A model generated the notes under the pieces. The model ran no database searches and was not told the origin of the DNA. It saw nothing but the letters and a program-made list of their open reading frames with translations. 64,000 nt of DNA from contig CM027377.1 in assembly GCA_015680905.1 (NCBI GenBank), positions 26,498,501 to 26,562,500 of the forward strand, in the 5' to 3' direction. Below, one piece after another: positions 21,926 through 34,200 of the stretch. Position numbers and translations under genes: made by a program. Position 1 is the first letter of the stretch; each line of letters opens with the position of its first letter. The stretch is from Coptis chinensis (lineage: Eukaryota; Streptophyta; Magnoliopsida; Ranunculales; Ranunculaceae).

Positions 21926-23868
21926 TATAGACTTCATTTTCTCCAAAATTGGGTGTTAGGCCTAATTTCTTGTGTAAAATATCCCCACATAAAGAAAATA
22001 TATCCACATACATATCTATAAATCACACGTCGATATATTATACCATAAATCACAAGATACATATCCCAATATTTTATACTATGGCGCCAAAGGGGTGGCA
22101 AGTTATGGGTGTAGCAAGGCAGGGCAAACGCTATCTTAAAAATCACATGACAGACATGATTTTTTTTTTTTTTTTCATAGTGATGACAGGCATTGACACA
22201 GGTGAGTCAATTTTGATAGATGGAGTGTCTAGTTTGCATCTACTATAAGCTTAAAGTTTGTGTAACAGTTGGCATTGGCCCCATTTTACATTGCTACTGA
22301 AGTACTTCCGAGTGTTTTTCCCTTCAGATTTTGGACTTCCAAAGTTGTATGAACTGCGTTTGCACGAGTGCTATTTGAAAATTTTGAACTCTACCTTCAA
22401 AATCGGTTTTTTGGAGTGATTTACTCATCTGAGTTGAATAAAAAATCGTATGCAACTTGGTATAAGACACAAATTTAATGGGAAAACCATTTTACAGTTT
22501 TAGCAATAATGCTAAATACACACTGAAACGGGTTATCGGAAAACATTTTTTTTTCCCCTCAATCCTGGCACACTCTCGTAATTCTGTTTCTTAAAGGTGC
22601 GAGGAGTCCACTTTTAGGAGACATCTATATATCTCCAACAACTGCAATGATGTGAATCTCACCTTTTTTCAGGGAGCAAGTATTCTATAATCTATATACG
22701 TCAAGTTCACAAGGTGGAGTAAGTAGAGAAAGTTAGCAGAAAATTTGAGAAAGATGGGAAGTGGTGTTTGGAAGAGAGTGAGAGGAACAAAGTTTGTGTA
22801 CGGTACAGTGAGGACATCAACATGATTGTCACTGAAACTGCAGACTGCCTGCTTGCTGGTGATCACTAATAAGCTGGATCTAGCTGGCCAGGTTGTCCGT
22901 TCATGGCAATGCCCATATAATTCATTAACATATGATAATAGAGCTAGCCAACCACCCTAGCAAGTACGTCCCCCCAAGCTAGCTGTTTTCCACTTCAGAA
23001 ATACGGTTATCCTCCACCAAGTAAGAACAAAATGTGTATTGAAGACGTATCAGTATATGTTTGTCTTGATAATTTTTAAAATTCATGAGAAATTGTAAGA
23101 TATAGCCATATGGGTAGTGTTCTAATCCTACCTCAAACAGAGCCTTGAAGTCTCAAACTTTGAAGTAAAGCACGAGATATGTTTCCTGTATTGATAATTG
23201 GACGCGCACGCATATTTTCACTCAGAGGTGCATCAAAATTCAAAATGCGCCAGCACATACGAAATTAAATTCAATCAACTAGATACATTCCTCTTCAACT
23301 TAATATGTGTCAAGATCATGTGAATCTACATGCCCACCGCAGTGATGCTGAATTATGGCAGAAACATTGTATGGTACTACTATGTAAGTAGGTATACAGT
23401 AGACGATGAAACACTCGTGCAAAAACGAGTTCAATTATTTTTTATTCGTCCGGATGTACTGTTCAGCTCAACATATAGGCATCTTAATCTTATTATCGTG
23501 CATTGGCACGTCACAGAAAAAGTCTAACTGGCTAGTCGGCATGGTCTCTTTCTTAGCTGTCTACAGCCTGCAAAGTGCAAACACGCTAATCTCTCTTTAC
23601 TTCAGTTCACAGTTTACACAATACCCTATAACAATAGTAGTCCAACACAGTCTGAATGGCACCTGTCTCCAATCCTCACCGTCAATTTGTGTACACACTC
23701 TCATCTTATTCATGTGTGCAGTATGGGAGTGTGGGGCTCTTCCAATAAATCAAGTTATATTAAGTTATTAACCCTCAAGTGCATGACTAATCTTTCGAGT
23801 TATATATGGCACAGGTCTTACGTAGAAATTGATTTCTATTGTATTGTGGATGACAGAAAATTAAACAC
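21926..23868. other. Intergenic and promoter region of GASA gene 1
   Basis: No gene is recognised in about 1.9 kb. Short frames (99, 121, 65 codons) lack domains. The last few hundred bases are presumably the promoter of the GASA gene that starts at 23953. Confidence 0.45.
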
Positions 23869-23876
23869 TATATAAA
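23869..23876 (+). promoter_or_regulatory. TATA box of GASA gene 1
   Basis: TATATAAA, 84 bp before the start codon at 23953, implying transcription start near 23905 and a short leader. Confidence 0.7.
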
Positions 23877-23952
23877 GAGAGCTAAGTACTAACACCAACC
23901 ATTGCTTCGATAGTTCAACCTACACACTACTGATTAACGTACACACTACACA

Positions 23953-24812
23953 ATGGCTTTACGTGTGCTGATTCTCTTGGCAGTCTTGTTTTTCTGTTTT
24001 GCAGATGTAAGTTTTGTATCATCTCTAGTTCTATACGTAAACCAGAAGTACTATTATATACCTGATATCAAACAAGAGGTTGTTAATGTACGTAATCTAT
24101 CTCACTTGAAGTACATCTCTTGAATGTTATGCAGGTTTCAACAGTTGAAGGTGAAATGGCTGGGGATGTGAGTCAGGTAGTTTCTTAACTAAAACTTGAA
24201 GACACTCTTCCAGTCTTCCTTGAGTTCCATTTTCACTATGTTTTACAATCTTGTTCTACATAGGCCATATGGTAAGAACTAAGAAGTGACTCATAAAAGA
24301 GTTGCATACATGCAACTTCACATTATAAAGTACAATTTTTGTCGCGACAAATTTGAAATGCTAAATCATGGAGAAAACAATTGGGTGGTATGTGGTAATT
24401 CAGTAAGTGGTAAGGCCGTAAGGCAGGTGTTTTTTGCCTAAATTATTGTATGTTTTATTGCTTCAATCAGGTTGTTAAAGCCGCAAATAAGAGGCTCATG
24501 CAAACTGTAGGTGGGTTATTATCTGTAATGTATTATCTATATATGCTATATTGCTCTCTTTCCTTTTGGCTTTTTTGAAGGGACCCAAGAACTAATTATT
24601 GTGTCTTTATTGCCGTGGTGCTTCCAGACTGCGGTGGGCAGTGTGACAAAAGATGCAGTGTACATTCAAGGCCAAATTTATGCAAAAGGGCGTGTGGGAC
24701 GTGCTGTGTGAGGTGTAAGTGTGTACCACCAGGGACTTCAGGGAACAGAGAAATGTGTGGGAGTTGCTACATGGACATGAAAACTCATGGAAACAAGACC
24801 AAGTGCCCATAA
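23953..24812 (+). CDS. GASA/snakin-type 12-cysteine peptide, short form
   Basis: Four exons: 23953-24006, 24135-24176, 24471-24510, 24628-24812, all GT-AG and in phase, giving 106 residues. Exon 1 encodes a signal peptide (MALRVLILLAVLFFCFAD). A short linker rich in charged residues precedes the 60-residue GASA domain, which has all twelve conserved cysteines (CGGQCDKRC, CKRACGTCCVRCKCVPPGT, MCGSCY) and the usual C-terminal THGNKTKCP. The family is secreted to the cell wall, is often gibberellin-responsive and acts in growth control or as antimicrobial snakins; which applies here cannot be read. It is convergent with a second GASA gene 1.6 kb downstream. Confidence 0.92.
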
Positions 24813-26402
24813 GCCCACAATAGGCCCATGAACTAGAACTCATCTTCCTTGAAATAATGAAAGGGTGTAACACTGAAACTGGTGTACTGTGTACCAGTGT
24901 GTTTGTTACCTCTAGTATATCATTTTGTAATGTTGGTTGGTGAGAAGGTGTATTTAATGAGTTTGTTGAGCATATTAAATTAGTTCTAATTACTAAATAA
25001 GCAGGAACAATATGTACTCTTGTCTCATAGCCTCATAGGTATACGGTGCATTTGTGTTGCTCAAAAGTGGACCTCTCACCTCTGTTTTTGAACAAGTGAA
25101 CGTGACTGCAGTCTGAAACCATGAATACACGAAGTAAATAAAGGGAAAAATAAGATGTAAACTATAAGCAAATAAGGATCGACTATCGAGTACACACCTG
25201 ACACCTGTTTCTCTAAATCCATAAACTAGCAGTAACTATCCACCATTAGGGATCAGCTTACCTCGTGAACGAACTAGTTGCAATTTTGTAAAACCTGTAC
25301 ATATTATAGGTTACAGCGTCAGTGTCCAAGCAGAGCTACAAATTACATGATTATCGGACGAAATGTTGTAGGTTCCAGTGTTCTACAGCAGTACAGCGTC
25401 ACAAGATGTTATTCGAAGGCAACAGAACAAAAATGAAAGATGTAATGGTCTACCGAAAAAGTGCAGTGTCGTGCAGTCATCCATTCAATGTGTATGGATT
25501 CCATACACATTGCAGTCAGCATTTGTGTTAAATACGTAATAGGTCCATTGGAAACATAATTGATGGATGAATTCAAGTTGATTTTTTTTTTTGGCCAAAT
25601 CAACATTTTTTTTAAATATATATATTTAGAGGGTTAAAGCAGACCCATAGTCTCATACTAGTTATATTGAAAGACCTTAACCCGAAGACTTACCTAGCCG
25701 AACTCTGAACATCAACCCCAAAAAAACCCTAGCCAAATCAACATTGCATGCAAAGTTGCAAATAGTGATGCTTATATGCCTAAATGGATTGAAGATACTA
25801 AGATCCCCTCGTGTTCTTAGATTGTTGATGTCAGAAAACATAACTTAAATATAATATTTAAAGATGCATAATATATATTTTTCAAGTAACTAGATGCATA
25901 ATATATATTTTTCAAGTAACTACGAGGCCATATAGCTTGAATGTTTTCTTCCATTAAAAATAAATAAATAAATAAATATTAAAATTAAAATTAGCGATCC
26001 CCATTTACTTGTTATATATTCATAATCATGTCGAGATTAATAAAAGGCTGAAACCTCCCATGGCCCTGCCCAAGAAGTTCACAACTTCACATTACCAATA
26101 AAAAGGCCTCTAACAGTCTAACTTAAGTCTTAAACACACTCTGCGTAATGCTTTATCTTTAGTCCCAAACCCAAACTCCATCTGGTTGCGCACGCACTTG
26201 GACAGAAAAATGCAAAAAACAGAAAACTGGAAGAAGAAAAAAACTGTAAAATCAGACCCAAGTAGCTGAAAGTCTGAAACTAATACTTTTCATTGTTAAT
26301 TAGAAATTTAGAACTATTACATAATACATATTCATGGCACATGTCCTTGCTACTAATTGAGACTAGGGTGCATAAGAGCGCTGAGGCTTCGGCAGTTGGC
26401 CT
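24813..26402. other. Region between the convergent GASA genes
   Basis: It holds 3' flanks of both genes, a small retroposon at 25594-25745, a short direct duplication of AGATGCATAATATATATTTTTC-like sequence (about 25862-25920) and an (AAAT)n tract near 25959. No other gene is seen. Confidence 0.5.
25594..25745 (-). mobile_element. Small retroposon with A-tail and 14-bp target duplication
   Basis: A 124-bp insert (25608-25731) lies between perfect direct repeats GCCAAATCAACATT. Read on the - strand it ends in an AT-rich stretch and a run of eight A, as expected of a SINE-like or truncated retroposon. No clear A or B box was recognised, so its source family is unknown. Confidence 0.6.
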
Positions 26403-27399
26403 TCAAGGGCACTTGGGCCTATTTCCATGGGTAGTCATTTCAGTATAGCACTTCCCACACATCTCCTTGTTGCCAAATGTACCAGGTGGAACACATTTGC
26501 ATCGTTGACAGCATGTAACACAAACTCTTGTGCAGTGCCTAATCCTGGAATGCAGTTTGCACCTTCCTCCACAAAGTGTGGGACACGCTGCAGCCAACCA
26601 TGAAAAATATCATCAACATCCTACAAGTTAATTGACACCGTTGATGATTTCTAGCCATCATTGGCTTTTAAACAAAATTTTCAGTCACAATACAAAAGTA
26701 GCAAACGGAAACCTGATCCATGATCACCTCTTTAAAATGGTCCAATTAAGAGCTGTGAAGTAATACTTAGGTCCAGCATGGACTTGGGAATTCGGATCAC
26801 ATGATCTTAATTAAATGATACGATTTAAGGCATTTTATTTCACCTGTTATGCTCACTGGAGGCAACAATTTTATGGATGGAGCAGGTGCCTTGACTGGAG
26901 CTGGGCTTGGAGCCTTGACAGGGGCCTTGGCAGGAGGCTTCACAGGGAGTGTAGGAGCCTTGACAGGAGCTTTCGCGTAAAATGTCTAATAAAGTACAAA
27001 GATCAAGCAGTAAACTCATTATTGTTAAATAAACACAACATTTCTTAGTTATGGAAACAATTCTTAGTTATGGACTTTGGTGCATACACTTTCTTGCTAT
27101 AGACCTATAGTAGAATCAAAATATCTAACTATATAGTTAACTATGGCACTATGTACATCTACATTTACCCAAAAAAACAAAAGTACGGGCACTATGCACA
27201 TAAAAAAGGAGTAGTCTTCAAAACACTTACCTCCCAAGATGATTCCTCATCAGATGATACCTACAAACAACAGAAGCAATCAGTATAGCGTCCAAATCTG
27301 AAAAAGAGATTTGTTTCGGAGTGGGATAGAGAAATTTCTTACCCTTGTGCTTACTAAGAGGAATGAGGCCAAGAGAAAGATCATGACTTTGAAACCCAT
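26403..27399 (-). CDS. GASA14: GASA14-like peptide with proline-rich linker
   Basis: Four exons on the - strand: 27399-27343, 27260-27231, 26985-26844, 26587-26403, GT-AG and in phase, giving 137 residues. Residues 1-19 are a signal peptide (MGFKVMIFLLASFLLVSTR). Exon 2 is acidic (VSSDEESSWE). Exon 3 encodes a basic Pro-rich linker of repeated KAP/PVKAP units (APVKAPTLPVKPPAKAPVKA). Exon 4 encodes the GASA domain with twelve cysteines (CPTLCGGRCKLHSRIRHC, CVTCCQRCKCVPPGT, MCGKCY, PKCP). A Pro-rich extension before the GASA domain is the hallmark of Arabidopsis GASA14, linked to growth and stress responses; orthology is inferred from architecture. Presumed cell-wall location. Exon 3 phase (one base over) and exon 4 start agree with the other GASA gene, pointing to common origin. 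Confidence 0.9.
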
Positions 27400-27473
27400 T
27401 GTAAAAGAGAAGCTAAAAAACAAAGGAATAAGGAGCTGTCAAGTGATGATAATACAGGCAAGAGTGTATGTGG

Positions 27474-27481
27474 TATTTATA
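27474..27481 (-). promoter_or_regulatory. TATA box of GASA gene 2
   Basis: The - strand reads TATAAATA, about 75 bp upstream of the start at 27399. Confidence 0.65.
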
Positions 27482-28538
27482 GAGGGAGTGAGAGGAAACA
27501 GTATTCATTGGAAGCCGAGGAACAGTGTACTGTATTGTCAGCTTCCCACATGGTTCCATAATGTAATGTTGTTTTCACTCTCTATTTGGTGCAACTTTTT
27601 TCATATCTCTTGGCTCAATGACATTGTCTAATTAAGTAAAATATATCTATGCCTTGATTGCCTTCACAACTCACAAGGCACAATTGATCAGGCATAGTTA
27701 GATTAGTTGCGTTGGTGATTTGGCGGCCAATTGCTCTTTGAATGTGCGGATTTCGTGTATCGGGACTTTTTTTCATTTTTGTTAATCAGTATATGCATGG
27801 GGACTTGGGGTTGATGCGTTGCTGCCCAATTCAGAAGAATAGTTGAACCTTCAACCTTGTACAGTTGGGGCCAACCTAGGTTGAACTTTGAACCTTGTAC
27901 AGAAGAATAGTTTATAGAGTCATGATCACTTGATGTATAAATCTTTAATTTTGTGTTCATGCTATTCTTGCCTCCACTGTAGCAAATCGTTTATGACAAT
28001 AAAAAACTTGCTACAACAAAAAAACAAGATTTTCAGAGGCCAGAATGTCTGAAGATTTAGAGCATGGTAATGTGGATTCTCTACGCTCTACAGCTCCACT
28101 AGTCGTCCTCGCATGTGATGTCACATGGTTGAAACATTAGTCAAATCATTCTAATACACTAAGCTTGTATTCAGTAAGACATAATGGGTTTGTTAGATGA
28201 CTTAGATCTATGGTCTGTACAGAGTTAATGGAAAGCTTGGAATGTTTTGTGGAACCAAGGTTTGTCTGAGCCTCCAGTGCTCGGTGGACATATGCAAGAT
28301 CGTCGAACCACAATTCATTTCGTTTTCTTTCTTTGTTACTCAGGTTTTATTTAATCTTTTGTGTTGAAGGTGATGGTTACATTCAGATAGTATAATCTTA
28401 ACTTCAACATGTATACCCAGGGGGGGTTCGCAAATATTTGCAAAAACTACGCAATCACTGTCTTAGATTATTAGTAATTTGCTATAATATTTTCCAAACT
28501 GTAAATATCTGCACCCCCGAGAATTTTACAAAAGTTTG
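27482..28538. other. Promoter region of GASA gene 2 and intergenic DNA
   Basis: No gene recognised. The 85-codon frame at 27703-27960 (-) has no domain. Confidence 0.45.
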
Positions 28539-30025
28539 TTGTATCACCGAACCCGACCCCTAATTCAATTAGGGTACCCTTCAATTATGGGTTTTATCAC
28601 TTTTATATACTTCTTACAACCCTACATGTTGAATCCTGATTCCATGTCTATGTATCACAAATTACAACTAACCATGTACGTGACAAATTTATCCATCCGT
28701 TGCTACACAATTGCATATTTATATATGTAAGTTGTATGTAGAAGTGGCATTAGTAAGATGAGGAAATGGTTTCATACTCAATGCAAGCAGTACACATACT
28801 GCTTAACAAGGAACAAGCACTTTGGGAATGTTGGAACATCAAAACATAAAATTTAGAGGTTGCATCGAGATTTCTCTCTATAGATTTTATTCATGTATAC
28901 CGAGAATGTAATAGAGCAACCAATTTATTGGCTTCTCTTGAATTGCTGTAGACTACAACTACTTTATACCTCCTCTAGTACCTATATTATAGAGAATTGT
29001 GGAAGAGATAAAGAAAGTCATGTATATTTGCGTCTTTAATGAAACAGTGGAGACTGCTCGTTGTATCGTCGAACCCACCCATGACCCCTAATTCAATTAG
29101 GGTGTCCTTCAATTATGGGTTTTATCACTTTTATATACTTTTTGCAGCCCCACATATTGAATCCTGATGCCATCCCAATGTACCACAAAGACAAATTTAT
29201 CCATCTGTTGCTACACAATTGCAGATTTATATATGTAAATTGTATGTAGAAGCCGCATAGTAAGATAAGGAAATGGTTTTAGACTCAATGCAAGTAGTAC
29301 ACTTACTGCTTAACAAGGAACAAGCACTTTGGGAATGCTGAAACATCAAGACATAAAAGTCAGAGGTTGCATTGAGATTTCTCTCTATAGATTTTATTCA
29401 TGTATACCGAGAATGTAATAGAGCAACCTATTTCTTGGCTTCTCGTGAGACTGTCACAGGCTACAACTACTTTATACCTCACCTAGTACCTCTGTTATAC
29501 AGAGAATTGTGGAAGAGGATAAAAAAGGTCATGTATATTTGCGTCTTTAATGAAACAGTGAGAACTGCTCATTGTATCACCGAACCCGCCCCGGCCTCTA
29601 ATTCAATTAGGGTACCCTTCAATTATGGGTTTTATGACTTTTATATACTTCTTGCAGCCCCGCATGTTGAATCCTGATTCCATCCCTATGTACCACAAAT
29701 TACAACAAGCATGTATGTGACAAATTTATCCATCCGTTGCTACACAATTGCAGATTTATGTAAAGCGCTGCATGTAGAAGCGGCATAGTAAGATGAGAAA
29801 ATGGTTTTATACTCAATGCAAGCAGTACACATACTGCTTAACAAGGAACACGCACTTTGGAAATGTTGGAACATCAAAACATAAAATTTAGAGGTTGCAT
29901 CGAGATTTCTCTCTATAGATTTTATTCATATATACCGAGAATGTAACAGAGCAACCTATTTCTTGGCTTCTCTTGAGACTGTCGCAAGCTGCAACTACTT
30001 TATACCTCCTGGCATTTAGTTGTTA
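28539..30025 (+). repeat. Three ~520-bp tandem repeats derived from a LINE RNase H end
   Basis: Copies start at 28539, 29061 and 29572, each with TTGTATC then GAACCC and TAATTCAATTAGGGT. The third is split: it breaks at 30025 and resumes at 43857-43930 beyond the Helitron. Each copy encodes FIHVYRECNRATYFLAS-like sequence, resembling the last conserved block of the plant LINE RNase H domain (RVT_3). Frames are damaged. Interpretation: a LINE 3' fragment amplified in tandem before the Helitron arrived. Confidence 0.8.
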
Positions 30026-30038
30026 CTAGGGTATGCCC

Positions 30039-30052
30039 GTGCCGTACGGCAC
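30039..30052 (-). other. 3' terminal hairpin of the Helitron
   Basis: Palindrome GTGCCGTACGGCAC, followed on the - strand by GGGCATACCCTAG to the element end. This is the transposition stop signal in Helitrons. Confidence 0.85.
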
Positions 30053-32215
30053 TGATAGAGTCGCCTGCGACGCTAACTTTGTAGAAGCAGCCTAAACTTG
30101 AACACACCCCCCTCCCCGTTTTGATTCTATTATACTGGATATTGTTCCATTTATGGTCAAGAATGATTATTAGGTTGAGAAACTCGACATCACACTAACT
30201 TGAACCACCTAAGGGGTAATTTGGATAAAACCTCCCCATTATTTTATGACTTTCCAATGTTTTGGATCATGTTAAAAGGCTGCAAAGACAATTCTCATTC
30301 AATAAATCCGGTAGTGATTTGCACAGATGTTCTAGATTCATTCATCTAAATGGACTTAAACATGGAAGAACACCAATTAAACCAAATGAAATAAGAACAA
30401 TATGAGAAACATATAAATAATCAGACTCCCACAAGTGGTTTGAATGAGGACATCAAAACAGTACCAAAAAGAGCACCCACAAAAGTACGCCAAGTACAAA
30501 AAAAAGTAGCGAAAGTACAGATAACATTGTTGACAATCATAACTCTTCCAGAAACCCCATCCTCATTCGCCAATGTCAAGGTCATTATCATAAATCCCAA
30601 GCCTTAAGGAAACTTCATCGAAAAAGTATGTAATTACCTGTTTTAAATTCGTTAAATAGAGTGAGTAGGAAATACTATATATAATGAAGGGAAGAAGAAA
30701 TTGACAATTTAGAAGTGAAACAATGAACGATTGTATTCACCTCTAGACTCTTTTTAAGTTTTGGAACAAGCAAATATGTAATGCCCCAAAACTCAAACAA
30801 TTACAAACCTATGACACGTGGTTTTTATAGTAAAATTTTGGCAGCATCTCCTCTGTATTTTTGACATTTCATAAATATAAACCTGTCATAACCTGAAAAT
30901 CACAATCATATATTTCTCATTGGTTAATCCAGTTACTTAACCGTCTCGACAGATGATGAGCGATCAAATAATTGGCTTACAAAAATGAGAGCACTTCAAC
31001 ATTATGACTTAGTACGCCAAAGTATTTGAATGTCCCGACTAATGCCAGATCATCAAAGCACCTCATACAAAGTCATTACCGAAAACACAAGTAAAATACA
31101 TACATTCGAGTCCCATAACTATCAAAAGGTCTACACACCCTTAACAAATGATATTTACAATGTATACATATACCATATTTCCTAAAGTTTCCATTGGGGT
31201 AGTTCCATAAACGCGACTTTCTGTAACAACACTAATAAATCAAAGAACAAACAATAGCCACCGAAATGCTACCTGCACTAAAATACCTATAAAAGCAGCA
31301 GAACCAAATCAAAGCTCAAATCAATCAAAACTAATACTTTTCGACAAACCCAAAACCAAAAAATAGAACCCTTAATAAATAAGCAAATAAATACCTGTAA
31401 CAACACCAGAAGAAGCTCAGACTAAACCTTTACATAGAAGAAAACAAATAATTCATCTCTGGCTAAACGATTTTAAAACGAACTGAATCTTTACATGGAA
31501 AATCAAAGAGATTGAGTTATAAGAGAAGAGATGTTACCTGTTTCACTTGACTTGAGAATCAGTAGAGATCACTAAGTTATAGTGATTGGCCAAGGTCCCA
31601 TCACCACGTTCACGGATGAAAAAATTAAACAACACAATAAGTAGAGAAAGGCTAGGGAAGGAAAAATGAAAAAAATGAAAAGGAACATACCTGAGAATCA
31701 GCAGAGATCACTAAGTTTGAAGATATGAGAATTGAAATTTCCTCGTTCAGCTAAATACCATATAAACAGACGTCACCATTTAGTAGGAATTGAAATAGAT
31801 TTGTATAGACCTATATATTCAGGTGTTGTAAGATCAAAAAGAAGAAATTAGGGGGGAAAAAACTAACCAAGGTTCGCAAAAAGTTCTTCAACGCAATACT
31901 GACAAAATGTAATTACACACCAATTCGCAAAACCTACATAATTTGAACGAAGCAAATTAACCAAGTAAGTGCAAATACAAATATATCAATTTGATGACTA
32001 TAAATTCAATGAGTAACTACTCAACACGTGACTATAAATGAAAAGAACTTACGGATTATAGTAAGACTTCTGGGTAAACAAAGTTTGGGGTGTGACTTTC
32101 CGAATTTGGAGGGAGGAGAATCTCGATTAAATGCGAAGAAGTGCACCTTGATAGTCGCGACATATAATTGATTTGTGGCTGAAAACTTCAATCACGAAGG
32201 TCAATCCCCACATAC
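30053..32215. other. Non-coding 3' part of the Helitron
   Basis: About 2.1 kb with no recognised frame. It may include 3' untranslated or filler sequence of the transposon gene. Confidence 0.45.
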
Positions 32216-34200
32216 TTCACCGATTGTCCTTGTGACTTATTTATAGTCATTGCATAAGCAACACAATAGAAACCTGTCTTCTTGTCATATGAAAAGGAAA
32301 ATCAGGAAGGCGGCGATGACAAAGATATTCTTGGAATAAATGCATGATTGCCCGCTTTTCACCGGTTAAAATTCTTGCGAAAAGAGCGTGAATTAACGAC
32401 GGTGGACCACCATCAATCGGGTTCCATTGCATAATCCATCTTTGGGAGCAATATTTCAACAACATTATAGGACAACCAACTTTTAGGTTGAGGCGAAATG
32501 GTGGTAGACCATTTGGATCAAGTGAGTTTAGGTACTCATTTGGGTATTGATTAATATTGGTTTGGATTCATTGCATCCTCGTGTCGGCTTGTGCGCAGCT
32601 AGAAAAGAGTACTTTCCCACGGGAACATATTTAAAGTTCTTTGCATTAATATCATTGACATCATCATTGCGTGCGAGATAGAATTGTGCTTTCGGTTAAA
32701 TATTCGGTGTAAGCGTGGTAGGTTGATTTAATTTGAGGATATGTAGTAGAAATGAGATCACGAAGATTTGCACATCGATGAATTGTTGATGGTAGTTCAA
32801 CTGTCTCGCTTGGGTCACTTCCTATCTAATTAACCATAAAATAGTAATGAATATTAGTACGAATAAAAATAGTACAAAGAATGATGTAAATGAATATCAA
32901 TATTAAGCAAAATAGTATAAAGAAAAATACACAGTTTGGTACCTCCATTAAGAAATTTTCTTAACGCCAATATTTTGCGAGTTTCCATTTTCCAATCGCA
33001 TGTTTTGGGCAAGAGTTAGAACATGAATGTGACTCGAGGAGGAAGGAAGACCGCAAGGAAGCACGCACAATCGTTCTCGAACCCCTTTCGGTATAAGCTG
33101 GAAGGCATTGACGGAAGTCACCACCAAGTACAATTGTTAATCTACCAAAAGGTTTATTATTGTGCGAGTATCCCGGTGTGCGATCAATCGCCTCCACACA
33201 AAACTTATTTTGCATTGGGACTTCAACCCAAATAATAAGTTTAGCTTCCCTGAATAATTCGGCATGCATTGAATTCTTACTAAACCCACAAACAGAGGTA
33301 TCAAGAATATCTAGTGGGATGCGAAAGGTCGAGTGAAGAAAGATCGACCGCCGACCCAATAGTAATGAAGCTATTCGGATGAAGCGACCATAATAACAAT
33401 ATGCCCCTCAAAGACGACCGTAGCAGCGATTGTGTTGTAAACAAAAGTTTTGCACGTTTCCTCGCTGCTCCATTCAAAAGAAGAGTTTCCCTAGATTTTG
33501 GGAAGCGGAATCTATCAACGTTTGATATGAAAAGCGTTGCTCTGCATTTAGGAGAACCATTTGCCATGTGCTTTTGCATTTTGAGGATCAAACTGAAATT
33601 GTCTTTGGTCCCATATGAGTTGGTTTGCAATAACTAAGTTCCATCTTGTAGTTAAAGAGGCAGCGACATTAGAGGGAAATTAGCCCGATTGATTTACGAC
33701 TCTATCAAAATCTCATTTAAGAGAAATAAACCATAATCTTGCACTTCAGCCAGGGTAGGTTACGGAATGTTGAACATTGTCGCGAAGCTTATGTGGAAGG
33801 TCATCACATATATTTTCCCAAAAATCATTCCACAATGTTTGGGGTTGCAAAGGATTGCACTCTGCGAGAATAACACAAAATAGTCGGCGAAGATGATATC
33901 CAGTCTGCATGAGTGAAGCTTCCTGTAGACATTGCACCCATTCATTTGTCATCTTCTAGAAGTCCACGTGCAACACATGCATCTTTAAAAGTTGGAAGGG
34001 AGGACCATTACCAATCCTTTTCAAATCATCAAATGATTGAGGTCCTTTTACAACGGTTAGAAGTAAAGCGTAGGTAAAATCGCTCACCGAATTAGGATTT
34101 GGCGAAATACATTCTACCAATAGCAAATTTTCCCTCATTATCCTTCTTGTCCAAGTCTGAGATTGTTTGTTCGGACATAGTATTCGGGAACTCTTGATAA
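32216..34200 (-). pseudogene. Helitron PIF1-like helicase, decayed
   Basis: Pieces of a superfamily-1 DNA helicase occur in order in shifting frames on the - strand. About 33000-33360: a degenerate motif II (WVEVPM, where the family has D-E-A-P-M) and motif III (GGDFRQ), with AIDRT between them. About 32220-32270: motif VI ([11 protein letters not shown]). Frames change repeatedly and the Walker A loop was not found intact. In Helitrons this domain is fused behind Rep and unwinds DNA during rolling-circle transposition. Loss of motif II acidity and the many shifts mean it is dead. Confidence 0.75.

Noticed and set aside
26815..27048. 77-codon + strand frame over the GASA gene 2 linker
   Set aside because: It is the antisense shadow of the KAP-rich exon on the - strand.
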